The notes below the pieces were generated by a model. That model was not told where the DNA came from and did not search any database. It saw only the letters and a program-made list of their open reading frames with translations. DNA of 64,000 bases from Thereva unica. Taxonomy: Eukaryota; Arthropoda; Insecta; Diptera; Therevidae. Location: assembly GCA_949987705.1 (NCBI GenBank), contig OX465282.1, positions 125,570,310-125,634,309 on the forward strand. Reading direction: 5' to 3'. A program made the translations under genes and the position numbers. Position 1 is the stretch's first letter. Each line of letters opens with the position of its first letter. This document shows positions 21,243 to 33,049 of this stretch, in pieces.

Positions 21243-23832
21243 TTATAGTTTTGGAAACATGCCAGTAATTTTATCAGCCACAGCGCCAACATCCTTTCCA
21301 CAAGCCTTTTGCGCAAACTCGTGAAGTACATTTGGCACATTGGTGAATTTCTCATTCACAATGTTAGCTTCAATATCCTTATAAAGTTGGAAGAAATCAA
21401 GATTGTCAGTGTTCTTGGTATGTTTCTTAAGCAGCTTCTCAAACTTATTGCTGATTGCAGCTGCCATTGCCCTTGCTTCAGCAGTAGTGACATGGGAGAA
21501 ATTTGGAAGTGGGAATTTCTTGTTTAAGAAGTTCTGCGCCAACAATAACCCCAAGGATACGTTGCTATTCAAGCATTCCGCTCCTCTAACATCAATTGAT
21601 TCTTGATTGCCAGTTGAAGATTGCAAGCATAGAGGAGTTGCACCATTTTTACCGCACACTTTCTCAACGATGTGAGTAAGAACATTATCGTGATTCTTGA
21701 AAGACGTGTTTGCGCCCGAAAAGGCTTCTTGATTAATAGATCTATATCTTCTCACATGTCCACCACCATTACGTTCAGTTTGCGCCTTCCTCAAAATTTG
21801 AACAATATCCTTTGCATGTTTTTCCTTAGCTAAATCCTTTGGTGTTTGATTGAATAGATTCTTTAATGTAGTATCGGCTCCGTTGCGAACTAGTTCATTT
21901 ATTATATCGATATTTTTATTTTCTACAGCAAAGTGTAAAGGTGTATTTCCTTCCTCATCTTTTGCATCAACATTAGCTCCACGTTTTATAAGAAGGTCGA
22001 CTGTATTAAAGGCGCCAGCAGAAGCTGCCAAGTGAAGAGCAGTAGTGTGATAAATATCATCCATGAAGCCTTTCGTAATATCGATGCATGCCACATTGAC
22101 ATTGTAATCATTTTGTATATTTGGAGCTTGATTTTTCAAAATTGCATTACAGACGTCCTGCATTTGAAGATATTGCTTTATTTCTATATTGTCTTGCTCC
22201 AGTGGTAGTAAATTGTTTCCACCTCTTAAATGTATATCAGCTCCTTTTTTTATCAAGTATTTAACTGCATAAAGATTTTCATCTACAACAGCTTCAAACA
22301 AGATGGTACGGCCGTCTTTATTTTGAACATTGATATCGTAGTTATTCTGGTTTAATAAATATTTAAAATTTATTAAACTTTGTTTGTCATTTGGGATTGC
22401 ATGCTGAAGAATATGGAACAGAAGTTTTATACTGGGTTTCAAGGCACCAGCGCCTAGATTGCTATCCATCAAGTATTTAATTAGGTAAGGATTACCGGAG
22501 ACTATTTCGGGAAATGAGGATTTATCGAAACGAATATGATATTTTTCATGAAGATATTTCACAATGCTTAACCAACCATGTTTAATAGCAGTTCTCATTG
22601 CGCCATCACCAATTCCAAATTTAGTTGGATCCTGTCCAAGTTCTTCATATATATACTTCAGCAGATTCAGGTGACCATATTCAGCGGCGATTGATATCAT
22701 TGGTCCAGTATAATCAACTTTTTCTCCTTGTTTATTTGCTAAATATTTAAATAACTCCAAATTTCCATATTTACTAGCTACAGACAATGGACACTCATTC
22801 TTGTTATCGGATGAGCAATCTGGACTCATACCCTTCACCTCTACTAAATATTTAATAATATCCAAGTGGCCTTTTGATACTGCCGACACTAACACCGAGT
22901 TTCCTTCTGGCAGGGCCAACTCCTTGTCTTCTATGAAATACTTTACAACATCTAAATGACCATTTTCAGCTGCAAAGTTAAGAACGTTTTTGTTTCCTGC
23001 AGCGGTGGCTGTCATATTAGCCCCCTTCGCTAAAAGGATATTCACAATATCCAAGCTTCCACTTGCTGCAGCGGCCATAAGAGGCGTTACACCTTGATTT
23101 GATGTGGCTTCAATATTCGCGCCTTTATCTATTAAAACAGAGACAATATTGGTATATCTTTTCAAGCTGGCAATGTGAAGAGGTGTTAGTCCATCCTTCG
23201 TTTTCGTGTTGAGGATATCCCGCACAATAGCAGGAGATCGGTTCTGTAATATCTTTTCCACAATTTCAAATTGTCCGGATCCACAAGCAATGTGCATAGC
23301 TGTAGCACCATCTTCGGTTTTAAGGTTTAGGTCGATGGTGTTTGATCGCAATAACGCAGACGCGATATCCACTTTCTTAAGAGAAACGGCGAAATGTAGA
23401 GGAGTCCAATTGGTAACCGATTTCACATTTACATCTGCACCACCATCAAGTAGGAATTGCACCATATTGAGATGACCAGCAATTGCAGCGAAATGAAGAG
23501 GAGTCATTTTGCCTTCAGCTTTAATGTTTAGGTCCAACTTACAAGTTTGTAATAATGCATCAGCTATGTCTTTATATCCATTTAACGCTGCTAAATGTAG
23601 AACTGATAATCCCCTATTAGATCTTCGGTTGACATCGACACGTGGATGCGCGAGTATGGCTTTAACAACAAGTAGTCCACCAGCGGCAGCACTATGTAAA
23701 GGTGTGAGACCTTCGTTATCATCTAAATTTATATCGATATCCGGATGCCTCGTCAATTTTCTGACAGTAGAATCGTAGCCCTTGAGAGCAGCCAAATGGA
23801 TGGGAGTCAGCTCTTCAGCAAAGGTTTGTGCA
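21243..23832 (-). CDS. latrotoxin-like ankyrin protein, C-terminal half
   Basis: An open frame of over 850 codons ends at 21243 without introns. It consists of about eighteen ankyrin repeats (TPLHxAA signatures regular at first, more diverged in the middle) and a non-repeat C-terminal region of about 165 residues. A basic RRYRS cluster (about residue 682 counting from 23795) precedes that region, at a position where latrotoxin precursors are proteolytically trimmed. Latrotoxin-family proteins insert into membranes or act on neurons and other cells; outside spiders their role is unclear. The frame is cut off from its N-terminal half by the MITE at 23837-25348. The two halves lie in the same frame across a single TTAA. 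A possible poly(A) signal lies at 21114-21119. Confidence 0.8.
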
Positions 23833-23836
23833 TTAA

Positions 23837-25348
23837 GGGCCTAATACACTCAATCGAGCAATTATAGGGTATCGCGCGCCCGCGAATATTAAGAAAACTA
23901 TCCAGCCAAATGAAATAATTTAAATTAGGTATTTTTAAGAAAACATAAATCTAGCTATTCATGGTGGAAAATTTTAATATTTTTTATTAGTATATTAGTT
24001 ATAATGGTTCAAAGTTCCGTACCTGCGCCCGGAAAATACTCCTATTTAGGTGGAAAAATTTTAAAATTTTTTTAATGTACGATAAACTTAAATCGATTAT
24101 CTAGCTATTCATGGTGGAAAATTTTTGAATTTTAGCCTTCTTTCATGAGTAAATTATGTTTTAAAAATTGTCCACAAAATTTAAGAACGAAAATTCCCTA
24201 AAATTCTTCAGTTGTAATACATCAAATTTCCGCTCCAAGCAAATCTCTGCGCTAGTTGTATTCTGTATAAAGCATTTGCGTAATCATACACGAGATGCGT
24301 TTGTATAAGTGAGAGCTTCTGCTTCGGCTTTTGCAGGGGAAATTTCAAACCTTTTTTGTTGCAGGCATGGATGGTGATCGTATTTTCGGGAAAAAATAAA
24401 ATCTGAGGAAAAATCGGTTTGTTTGGCAAGAATTTTAATGACTTGCTTGATGGTGATTTCCTTGATTTGAGAATTTAGGGATTCTTGCCCGGTGGTCAGG
24501 TAGTGATCAATCGGTGTTTATTATCTTGGCTTTATGAAAAACCCAAGAAAATATTTTAATGGCAAATACTACCTTCATGTAATAATTAAGTTTTATGACA
24601 TCCTTGTTTTTCGTTATTGTCTTGTTAGCCGTAACAACTTCCCGGAACTAGATTCGCAAAAAAGGTGTATCCCTTGCACAGGTATTTTACAACATGAGTG
24701 TAGATAAATTTTGCGTAAATTCATTTTTTATGGTTTTTATTATTTTTGTATGTAAATATGGGCTTTGCTGGACCTCTGGGTTAATTTGGTAGGAGGTCCG
24801 GAAATTCGGAAAGTCGGGGGTGTTTTTCAGATTTTTTAGTAAAGGGGGTGGGAGCCAAACAAAAAAAACTAGCAGAAGCAAAAGCAGCGATATCAAAATT
24901 TCACATGAATGAAAAATTTAAATATCAAACAAAAAAGATCTATTCTCATATCCCATGACAGGAACAAGTTCGTAGAATGCATTACTGCGACATTAATTCA
25001 ATTTCCATTCATAATTATCTAACACTGGCTTCAATTTCTAGCCGGCGACACCGCAGAAGAGATTTCTTGAAAGTCGCCAGAAAATTTACCTCGGGCACGC
25101 ACTCATAAAGTAAAGCCCAACAAGACATACGAATGCAGCCGAACCCCTTTATTGTGCAAAGATTTCCCCTCCGGCGGCCGTGTTGTGCACTGCAAGCAGT
25201 GCACAACAGGTAATTTTGACTGTGTTAGGATGTTTTTGAGATTGGGTTAGTTTAATTTTGTGACTGTATTTTTTTTTAAGCTTCCCTTAATATTTTGTTG
25301 TTGGAACTGAATTTCATGTTGGACTTCGTCGCTGAGTGTATTAGGGCC
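23837..25348. mobile_element. piggyBac-type MITE (1512 bp) inside the latrotoxin-like gene
   Basis: The element is flanked by TTAA on both sides (23833-23836 and 25349-25352). Its ends GGGCCTAATACACTCA and TGAGTGTATTAGGGCC are inverted except for one base. TTAA duplication is the piggyBac hallmark. It encodes no transposase; the short ORFs are incidental. The copy at 30299-31810 has exactly the same length and no difference in the stretches I compared, which points to recent movement. Confidence 0.9.
25181..25208. repeat. perfect 13-bp-stem hairpin in the MITE
   Basis: TGTTGTGCACTGC, two A residues, then its exact inverse. The same hairpin occurs in the second MITE copy (31643-31670). A transposase-binding or structural role is possible, but nothing in the sequence proves it. 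Confidence 0.8.
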
Positions 25349-27087
25349 TTAATGTCAGCCTTTTTTTTTACTAAACCTGCAACCATGTTATCATTGCCAG
25401 ATTCAGCAGCAATGTGCAAAGGCGTGTAGCCGTTATCATCAGGAACGTTGATGTTAGTAGGCTTCAGTATTTCAATTGCAATCTTACGATTCCCACCAAC
25501 AGCACCAGAATGCAAGGCGCGTCTTCCTTGATCGAAAATGGCGTCGGGGTTAGCCCCTGCCCTTCTCAAGATTTCAACCACTTCCTTAGTCTTATTCGTA
25601 TTTGACCATCCTGCTGCATTATAAAGATCTCTATGTATATCGTGGTATGCAGTTCGGTATTTATCTTCAACAACACCAACTAATTGTGGCTTGTAGTCGT
25701 TAAATTTCCTGTAAATAAGCCTTGTCCTCCTTTTTGGATCGACAGGAATCCTTATAGTGGGATTCGCTACTCCGTCAACTTTAAGAGGCTCCGACCATTC
25801 ACCAACTTTTGAGTATTTGTCTCCATCTTTATATTGCATTGCATAGTGGACCCGTAGTTGGTCTGTCCAATCACCAATTGGAGTAGTAATGGATAGATGC
25901 TTGAATTCAATTATACCAGTAAACTTCTCAGGTGTGTCCTCAATTACTGGAAGTGTCATTGCAACAACTTGAGTTTTCAATTTCATCAAATCTTTAACTT
26001 TTTCGGATAAGGTTTCACTCAAATCGATGTCATCGGCTATAAAATCGATAGCTTGGACTTCGGTTATGATGCTGATAACATTATCGATCAAACCATTTCT
26101 TTTGCTGTCACCTACCAAAGTGTTTCGGAATTTTTGGAAAACATCCTGAATCTTACTAAAATGTTCGCTGAACTTATTTAAATCACCACTTTGAAAGTAG
26201 TAATCAGCAATGTACGAGTGCTGCTCAAGCAAGAAGAACAGAACAGAAGCGTACGTTTGTGTTCCATAGTGCAGGGAGAACAGTGCGGAGATACCGATTA
26301 TATCATCAGCAGCACTGGGAATTGCAAACTTTTGGTTGATTATGTCCATTAAGAAAGTACGGAGACTGTCATCTCTCGGAGTTGTTGAGTCTTGCAGGAA
26401 GGTTAAGACGTTGTTGATTTCATTGATTCGATTAATGTAATTAGTCTTGGAAAGGCCATTGACCTCGTCCTTTTCAGCGTCAAAATATTGATTGAAACTA
26501 TTCAATTTGGATAAGACTGGCCCAATCCGTGATTCCTTGTTCGATAATAAAACCTGATTGAAACCTTGATGCATTTCCATTCTTGTTTGTTCAACAACAG
26601 TTAGGGTTCTTGAAACTAACTTGGAAACTTGCTGAAGAGCTGCATAGTTTCTATCGACAGCCTTGTCTAAGTTGTTGAATCGTCTTTGCATGATATCCGT
26701 TATCTCATCGAATGGAATAGAATCACAATCCATTTTGATATAATCAAGTTCAGAAGATGTTTGTCCTATGTACATGGCAGCAGCAACTCCAGCTGAAGCG
26801 GCAGCCCATGGAGCCCCAAAGAATGGTATCGATGAAGCAGCTGAAGACGCTGCTGATGCAACGTTTGCCGCCCCTCCAGCTATTGCTGCGGTAATTTGTA
26901 AATCCTTGCACTTATTTTTTTTTACCACAGAAACCATCCTGCGGGTGCGGCGAAGTTGTTGATTGTCGTCATTTTGATTTGTGTTGCCGATTTTAAAGTT
27001 TTTCGAATCGATCGACTTTTTAGCCAGCACCTTGTCGATGTATTGGATGAACCCATCTTTTTTTGCAACTAAAGTCACCGTTGACAT
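25276..27087 (-). CDS. latrotoxin-like protein, N-terminal half, truncated by MITE
   Basis: The ATG at 27087 opens a 603-codon intronless frame. There is no classical signal peptide, as in known latrotoxins. A furin-like RRTRR cluster lies at residues 46-50. A Gly/Ala-rich hydrophobic stretch covers about residues 65-108, then a helical N-terminal domain, a beta-rich segment, and the first ankyrin repeats from about residue 490. The last ~24 codons (25276-25348) are MITE sequence, so as it stands the product would lose most ankyrin repeats and the C-terminal region. Together the halves would be about 1,460 residues, close to known latrotoxins. Intronless structure also fits that family. Transfer from another lineage is possible but unproven. 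Confidence 0.8.
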   Translation of the reverse strand: MSTVTLVAKKDGFIQYIDKVLAKKSIDSKNFKIGNTNQNDDNQQLRRTRRMVSVVKKNKCKDLQITAAIAGGAANVASAASSAASSIPFFGAPWAAASAGVAAAMYIGQTSSELDYIKMDCDSIPFDEITDIMQRRFNNLDKAVDRNYAALQQVSKLVSRTLTVVEQTRMEMHQGFNQVLLSNKESRIGPVLSKLNSFNQYFDAEKDEVNGLSKTNYINRINEINNVLTFLQDSTTPRDDSLRTFLMDIINQKFAIPSAADDIIGISALFSLHYGTQTYASVLFFLLEQHSYIADYYFQSGDLNKFSEHFSKIQDVFQKFRNTLVGDSKRNGLIDNVISIITEVQAIDFIADDIDLSETLSEKVKDLMKLKTQVVAMTLPVIEDTPEKFTGIIEFKHLSITTPIGDWTDQLRVHYAMQYKDGDKYSKVGEWSEPLKVDGVANPTIRIPVDPKRRTRLIYRKFNDYKPQLVGVVEDKYRTAYHDIHRDLYNAAGWSNTNKTKEVVEILRRAGANPDAIFDQGRRALHSGAVGGNRKIAIEILKPTNINVPDDNGYTPLHIAAESGNDNMVAGLVKKKADIKALIHSATKSNMKFSSNNKILREA

Positions 27088-27305
27088 TATTGTTGTTGGA
27101 AAAGTTAGTGATCAAATTGAACTTTCGGTTATTGTGATTTTGCAAGAATCTGTGAAACAGAAATATTATTTTATTAAATATAAAAAAAAAATCAAAATTT
27201 TCGAATGAATCGAATTAATTCTTGCGTAGTTAGTGGACAGCGAAGATAGGCGGCGTAGAGCAAAACTTCCTCTGTAGGCTACTAATGCCATTACAATTTA
27301 ACGCT

Positions 27306-27837
27306 TCAGCAACAGACGCTGGATATGATACCTCGAACCGCATTAATCATACTCGCGGGGGACTTCAATTCACAATCAGGTGCAGATCGAACCGGCTGGG
27401 AACGAACCCTGGGCAAATTCGGAAACACAGTAATTAACGACAACGGCTTACGCCGGCTTTCATTCGCAGCGTCAACCTATTTGATGGTTAACAAGAGCAT
27501 TTTCTACCATCCACTCAAACACCAACTAACCTGGCGAAATCCATCCGGCAACGACTCGGCGATGTTAGACCACGTTTTGATCAACGCAAGATTCCGATCG
27601 ACGCTTAAAGACGCACGTGCAATGCGTGAGCGCGATTGCGGATCAGACCATTATCTTGTTCGAGCGAAAATTACAGATGCCATTACAAAGAGCGAAGAGA
27701 ACGGACCCACCACTAGCCGAGAAGAAATGGGCATGCCTATGGGACCCGGCCATCGGGCGAGAGTTTCAAATATCATTGACCAACAAATTCGCGGCGCGCT
27801 CGCAGTACTGGCCGATATCGATGTAGAAGAAAGGTAA
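27306..27837 (+). pseudogene. RTE-type endonuclease fragment
   Basis: The frame carries LAGDFNSQSGADRTGWERT and, downstream, a GSDHYLVRAKI motif. These are the GDFN and SDH catalytic landmarks of APE-type endonucleases in RTE/craniofacial-development-2-like LINEs. Neither the N-terminal half nor the RT follows. It lies about 220 bp upstream of the latrotoxin-like gene's start, on the opposite strand, and is a separate relic. A related relic is at 37765-38336. Confidence 0.75.
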
Positions 27838-27989
27838 TTATCTGAGACCATTGTGAACAAGCAGCAGGTGAACAAGGAAGTGCACCGACCGCTAAATGAA
27901 GACCCTACCGAATTGGAAATTTGGTACCCTATTATTAACCGGTTAAGCCGGCCGGATGCCTATTAGGGCTACCTTGGAATGTGTGCCGT

Positions 27990-28555
27990 GTTGCGAGCTG
28001 TTCCTCTGGAATTAGTTTCCAACTTGACGACGGAGTTGCTTAACGGCTTTGCAACGTTTCTTTGCTCGCCAAGGTGTTCCCAAGTGTCCTATGTCTAATA
28101 ACGCTCGCCCCTTTACGCGAGTTACCTTAGCGTTGCGTCAATTGGGGCCTATACTGAACTCCAAGAGAATGCAAGTTTTTATTAGTGAAAAGGGCATTAC
28201 GTGGAAATTTATAGTGGAGATAGCTGCTTGGTGGGGCGGTTTTTGGGTACGCATGGTTAAATTGTTGAATGACAACTTAAAGAGAGATTGGCAGAGCATT
28301 ACTAACGGCAGAACAGCTGCAAACGTTTTTGGTGGAAGTGGAACCTACTATTTACTCCAGAGCTTTAACTTACTTCAGCGAAGACCCTATAGATCTCTCT
28401 CCACTGACTCCAAACCATTTTCTGAATGGTTCCCATTCAGATATTTTGTCCACCTCGGTACAAGCGACTGACACCGATATAAGGGCCAAATGGAAGGACC
28501 AACTACGATATTCCCATATCTTCATGAAAAGATTAAACAGGAAACCGATTTAATA
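27990..28555 (+). pseudogene. BEL/Pao integrase and C-terminal remnant
   Basis: The translation has LVSNLTTE- and ARQGVPK-like integrase blocks, then GITWKFIVEIAAWWGGFWVR and, after a frameshift near 28340-28380, RALTYFSEDPIDLSPLTPNH. The WWGGFWERLV and SEDPxDLxPLTPxHFL motifs are specific to BEL/Pao retrotransposons. No protease, RT or LTR is found nearby, so it is an isolated fragment. Confidence 0.75.
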
Positions 28556-29036
28556 GACGTTGTCACGTCAAAAACAAACAAAAAGTCAGCTGTTATTATC
28601 CCTTATTAGGGCATTTTTTTAATAAATATAGTAAACGAATTGCTGCGTATATCACCTCTGCTCAACAAATCTGCAAGTTTTGAAGCAGAGATTGGCATGT
28701 ATATGTCATCCAGAGGAGTGACATTTTAGGGTTTGACGAACGTTCGTTAAGTTTATTCGCCCATTTACGTGGGCGCAAGAAATTATAAAGCAATCGCAAA
28801 TGAATCCTAAATAAAGTTAATTTCGAGTTTCACAAATTTTGAAATGCTAAAACATGTGTTTCATTATATGGGCAAAAACGCGAAAAAAGGCATATTTGAA
28901 CATTCAAAACCCAGCAAAAAAAAAGTTTACCGGCCGAGTTTTTTGTGGGTTCTCCCCCCATATGGCCCCAAAACAAACCCGTTTCTGCTACAGGGGTTAT
29001 AAGGCGACCGTCTACCATTTTGGAACTTTCTTAGAG
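28556..29036. other. spacer, no gene
   Basis: AT-rich. A 30-bp segment around 28865-28895 recurs inverted near 32970-33000 with two mismatches, hinting that an older element spans this region. No gene is supported. The stretch ends in TCTTAGAG, the left target duplication of the following hAT. Confidence 0.4.
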
Positions 29037-32000
29037 CAGTGGCGGTTCGTAAGGTTCAGGATAAGGGAAGCAATGCCCAAAGCGAACGATAAAAATAAAA
29101 GTATCGAAGGCTTTATTAACTAAAAACACTCAAAAATAACATATAGTGGAATCAGATAAGCAAACATATGGAATTGTTTCCAATTTAAAAAAAATGTTTG
29201 GAACATGTTAGTTACATCGAATACTATACGAAATGGACATTTTCTACCTCTAGCAACCGCCGCTATGTAAGTTATCGGCTATTTTGTGAAAATTTCATCA
29301 TTTTGGTCGTTCTTTCTAAAAATAGATGCATATATATCTCGGAATGTGTAGGTCCGCAAAATGCAAAAAAATAGAGGCTGCACTTATGATTTTGGCTATC
29401 AGCGGTTACAATATCAAATTTTTATCTGTACACCTAACGTCAAGACAAACTTAAAAAACTGCTAAATTTTAGCATCTTCGGCTTTTTTCAGTCAACTTAT
29501 ACAAAATAACTGGTTACAATTTCAGGTCAAAATATCTTATTCAAGTCCCAAAAATTGACTTCAAATTTGAAAATTAATTGCCCTTTAATTTTTGTGCATC
29601 GCATGAGGTCTTTCCTTTTTTTAAAATGCATTTTCTTTTATGATGGTGGACAAGAAAAAATTTTTGAACTTAAAAAAAGTGAAAAAATCGAATTCAAAGC
29701 CGTGAATTTTTGCATTTTGTCGAAATAGTTTCACTGCTAGCGGGCGTTTTGCGCCCTTTTTCAAATTCTGTTCAAAATTAAAGCTTCCAAAGAAAAGCTA
29801 TAATAAGCCAAAATCTAATAAAGATAGTAATAATAAAACCCTATTGTAACCTTCGCCTACTATCATTACATTCTTCTTGCAAAAAAACACTTCAGGCAAC
29901 CCGTACTCAAAAATTAATTTCATAAAAATATTCTCTATCCTTTAAATCATCATTAAAGAGAATCATAAAAATATAATGGAAGCTTCAAAGATATCAGCTT
30001 ATATTCAATAAACACCGTCTGCCACCCCACTAGAATAAATAATATATAAAGAGAAACTTCACCTATCCTCTATCTCTTTTTTTCTTGACTCAATCTTCAA
30101 ACGAAAATTCATATTTTAAGAAGAGTCAAAAACAAAATTACGAAACAAAATTTTAAGAGCAAATTTAATATTGCTCGAAGCCAGAACAAAAGAGAATATG
30201 GTGGATACAGAAAATTTCTCTATCTTCGACTTCTCAATTCTCGCTGTTCGTTTCCGAAGAAGCTTTGTTTAGCTCAGCTTCTGAGGATACTGTATTAAGG
30301 GCCTAATACACTCAATCGAGCAATTATAGGGTATCGCGCGCCCGCGAATATTAAGAAAACTATCCAGCCAAATGAAATAATTTAAATTAGGTATTTTTAA
30401 GAAAACATAAATCTAGCTATTCATGGTGGAAAATTTTAATATTTTTTATTAGTATATTAGTTATAATGGTTCAAAGTTCCGTACCTGCGCCCGGAAAATA
30501 CTCCTATTTAGGTGGAAAAATTTTAAAATTTTTTTAATGTACGATAAACTTAAATCGATTATCTAGCTATTCATGGTGGAAAATTTTTGAATTTTAGCCT
30601 TCTTTCATGAGTAAATTATGTTTTAAAAATTGTCCACAAAATTTAAGAACGAAAATTCCCTAAAATTCTTCAGTTGTAATACATCAAATTTCCGCTCCAA
30701 GCAAATCTCTGCGCTAGTTGTATTCTGTATAAAGCATTTGCGTAATCATACACGAGATGCGTTTGTATAAGTGAGAGCTTCTGCTTCGGCTTTTGCAGGG
30801 GAAATTTCAAACCTTTTTTGTTGCAGGCATGGATGGTGATCGTATTTTCGGGAAAAAATAAAATCTGAGGAAAAATCGGTTTGTTTGGCAAGAATTTTAA
30901 TGACTTGCTTGATGGTGATTTCCTTGATTTGAGAATTTAGGGATTCTTGCCCGGTGGTCAGGTAGTGATCAATCGGTGTTTATTATCTTGGCTTTATGAA
31001 AAACCCAAGAAAATATTTTAATGGCAAATACTACCTTCATGTAATAATTAAGTTTTATGACATCCTTGTTTTTCGTTATTGTCTTGTTAGCCGTAACAAC
31101 TTCCCGGAACTAGATTCGCAAAAAAGGTGTATCCCTTGCACAGGTATTTTACAACATGAGTGTAGATAAATTTTGCGTAAATTCATTTTTTATGGTTTTT
31201 ATTATTTTTGTATGTAAATATGGGCTTTGCTGGACCTCTGGGTTAATTTGGTAGGAGGTCCGGAAATTCGGAAAGTCGGGGGTGTTTTTCAGATTTTTTA
31301 GTAAAGGGGGTGGGAGCCAAACAAAAAAAACTAGCAGAAGCAAAAGCAGCGATATCAAAATTTCACATGAATGAAAAATTTAAATATCAAACAAAAAAGA
31401 TCTATTCTCATATCCCATGACAGGAACAAGTTCGTAGAATGCATTACTGCGACATTAATTCAATTTCCATTCATAATTATCTAACACTGGCTTCAATTTC
31501 TAGCCGGCGACACCGCAGAAGAGATTTCTTGAAAGTCGCCAGAAAATTTACCTCGGGCACGCACTCATAAAGTAAAGCCCAACAAGACATACGAATGCAG
31601 CCGAACCCCTTTATTGTGCAAAGATTTCCCCTCCGGCGGCCGTGTTGTGCACTGCAAGCAGTGCACAACAGGTAATTTTGACTGTGTTAGGATGTTTTTG
31701 AGATTGGGTTAGTTTAATTTTGTGACTGTATTTTTTTTTAAGCTTCCCTTAATATTTTGTTGTTGGAACTGAATTTCATGTTGGACTTCGTCGCTGAGTG
31801 TATTAGGGCCTTAACGCAAACCTTTGCGTTGGAGTTTTACGTTGATTTTCTGTGGCAAAGAAGCTGGAGATATTACAGCTTCCCTATGTTGTGTAAAGCC
31901 TCGGGGCACCAGGAAAATTTAAGGTCTCAAATTAGCGGAGAGGCACTTTAGTATTGTCACTCTGCCGCTCGCCGCTCATATCATGTTCGAGGCCTAACAC

Positions 32001-32195
32001 AGCAATGGGAAGCTTTAATATCTCCAGGTTTAGTGTTTCCAGAGTAGAAAATATATTAAGATTTTTGTTGTAATTAATCTTGATATATTTTAAAATTTAA
32101 ATGTATTATCATTTATATAAATTTATTTTTATGAAGTTGCCTATTTGGTCAAGGGAAGCAGTGCTTCCTTTGCTTCCAAAGAGGAACCGCCACTG
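29037..32195. mobile_element. hAT element hosting the second piggyBac MITE
   Basis: The inverted ends CAGTGGCGGTTC / GAACCGCCACTG are flanked by the 8-bp duplication TCTTAGAG (29029-29036 and 32196-32203). Without the nested MITE and its TTAA the element is 1643 bp. Subterminal similarity extends further (GGGAAGCARTGC on both ends). I find no transposase reading frame, so it is non-autonomous. Confidence 0.88.
30299..31810. mobile_element. piggyBac-type MITE (1512 bp), second copy
   Basis: This has the same length as 23837-25348 and no difference in the stretches compared. It is flanked by its own TTAA pair (30295-30298 and 31811-31814) and nested in the hAT element. The distinct flanks show it is a genuine second insertion and not an assembly echo. 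Confidence 0.9.
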
Positions 32196-33020
32196 TCTTA
32201 GAGAAATTTTCTCAGAATTTCTATCTTATTGAAGATTTCAAGAAAAAGCTGCCACGGAGGGGACCGCCACGGAGGGGACTATTTGACTTAAAATCGCTTT
32301 TCTGAGTTCAGCAAGAATCCTGAGTGAATTTCCGCTTACCGGTGACCACAGCTTCTTAGAACAACTTGAACTTTCCACTTCTGACGCGTTTTTTTCGGTT
32401 TGAAGTTGAAACCGCGACTGCCATGGTGGGGACTTGTTTGAATATGTGTTTGCACTTTGAATTTTAGAGCAAGCAAATTTTATAGTTAGTGATTCAAATC
32501 GAACGCGCCGAATGGGTTTTCGAATTGTTGCAGGTTCATGAAACATCCCCTGAGCAGAGCGGGCACAACAGAACATTCGAATGCATGCAGGTTCTAGCGG
32601 CACTGCGGTTCGCAATTTTAACGGAAAATTTCGGACAAAATTCGAATACGTGTAAGTTCTGTATTGTGGCGTTCCGGTTTGCGATAAAAGAGAAAAAATC
32701 AAAGTTTTAGGCCCCAAAAACCATTCGTGAACGTCCTATCCTGAATCGCACAAGTTGGTCCATTTAATATGCCCAATTAATTTGAATTTTTGTAGTTGGG
32801 ACATGCCACGGAGGGGACATTTTGCACAGTTTCTGGGGCCTGCCGGGCTTTATGGCTGGCTGGATGGCCTTTTTTTGTGGAAAAATGTTGTCTAGGTTGG
32901 TATACACCGAAAGCATTTTTTTTGGGGTACTCATTTCCGACTCTAAAACGGTCATCGGCTCCGGACACGCATATGCCTTTTTCTGCGTTTTTGCCCATAT
33001 ATGCTATATATAGTTTTTAT
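32196..33020. repeat. unclassified repeat region with a recurring 14-mer
   Basis: The 14-mer GCCACGGAGGGGAC occurs at 32251-32264, 32266-32279 and 32805-32818, with a variant (GCCATGGTGGGGAC) at 32420-32433. The open frames here show no domain. Sequence near 32970-33000 is an inverted match to 28865-28895. Confidence 0.45.
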
Positions 33021-33049
33021 AGCAAGTTCTAAGAACAACTGTTGAAGTA

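Noticed and set aside
24208..25206. Three short reading frames inside the piggyBac MITE, repeated in the second copy
   Set aside because: They recur only because the MITE copies match; no transposase motif and no family resemblance.
28830..29123. Frames resembling one near 32764-32998
   Set aside because: Only a 30-bp inverted similarity supports a link; too little for a gene or a defined element.
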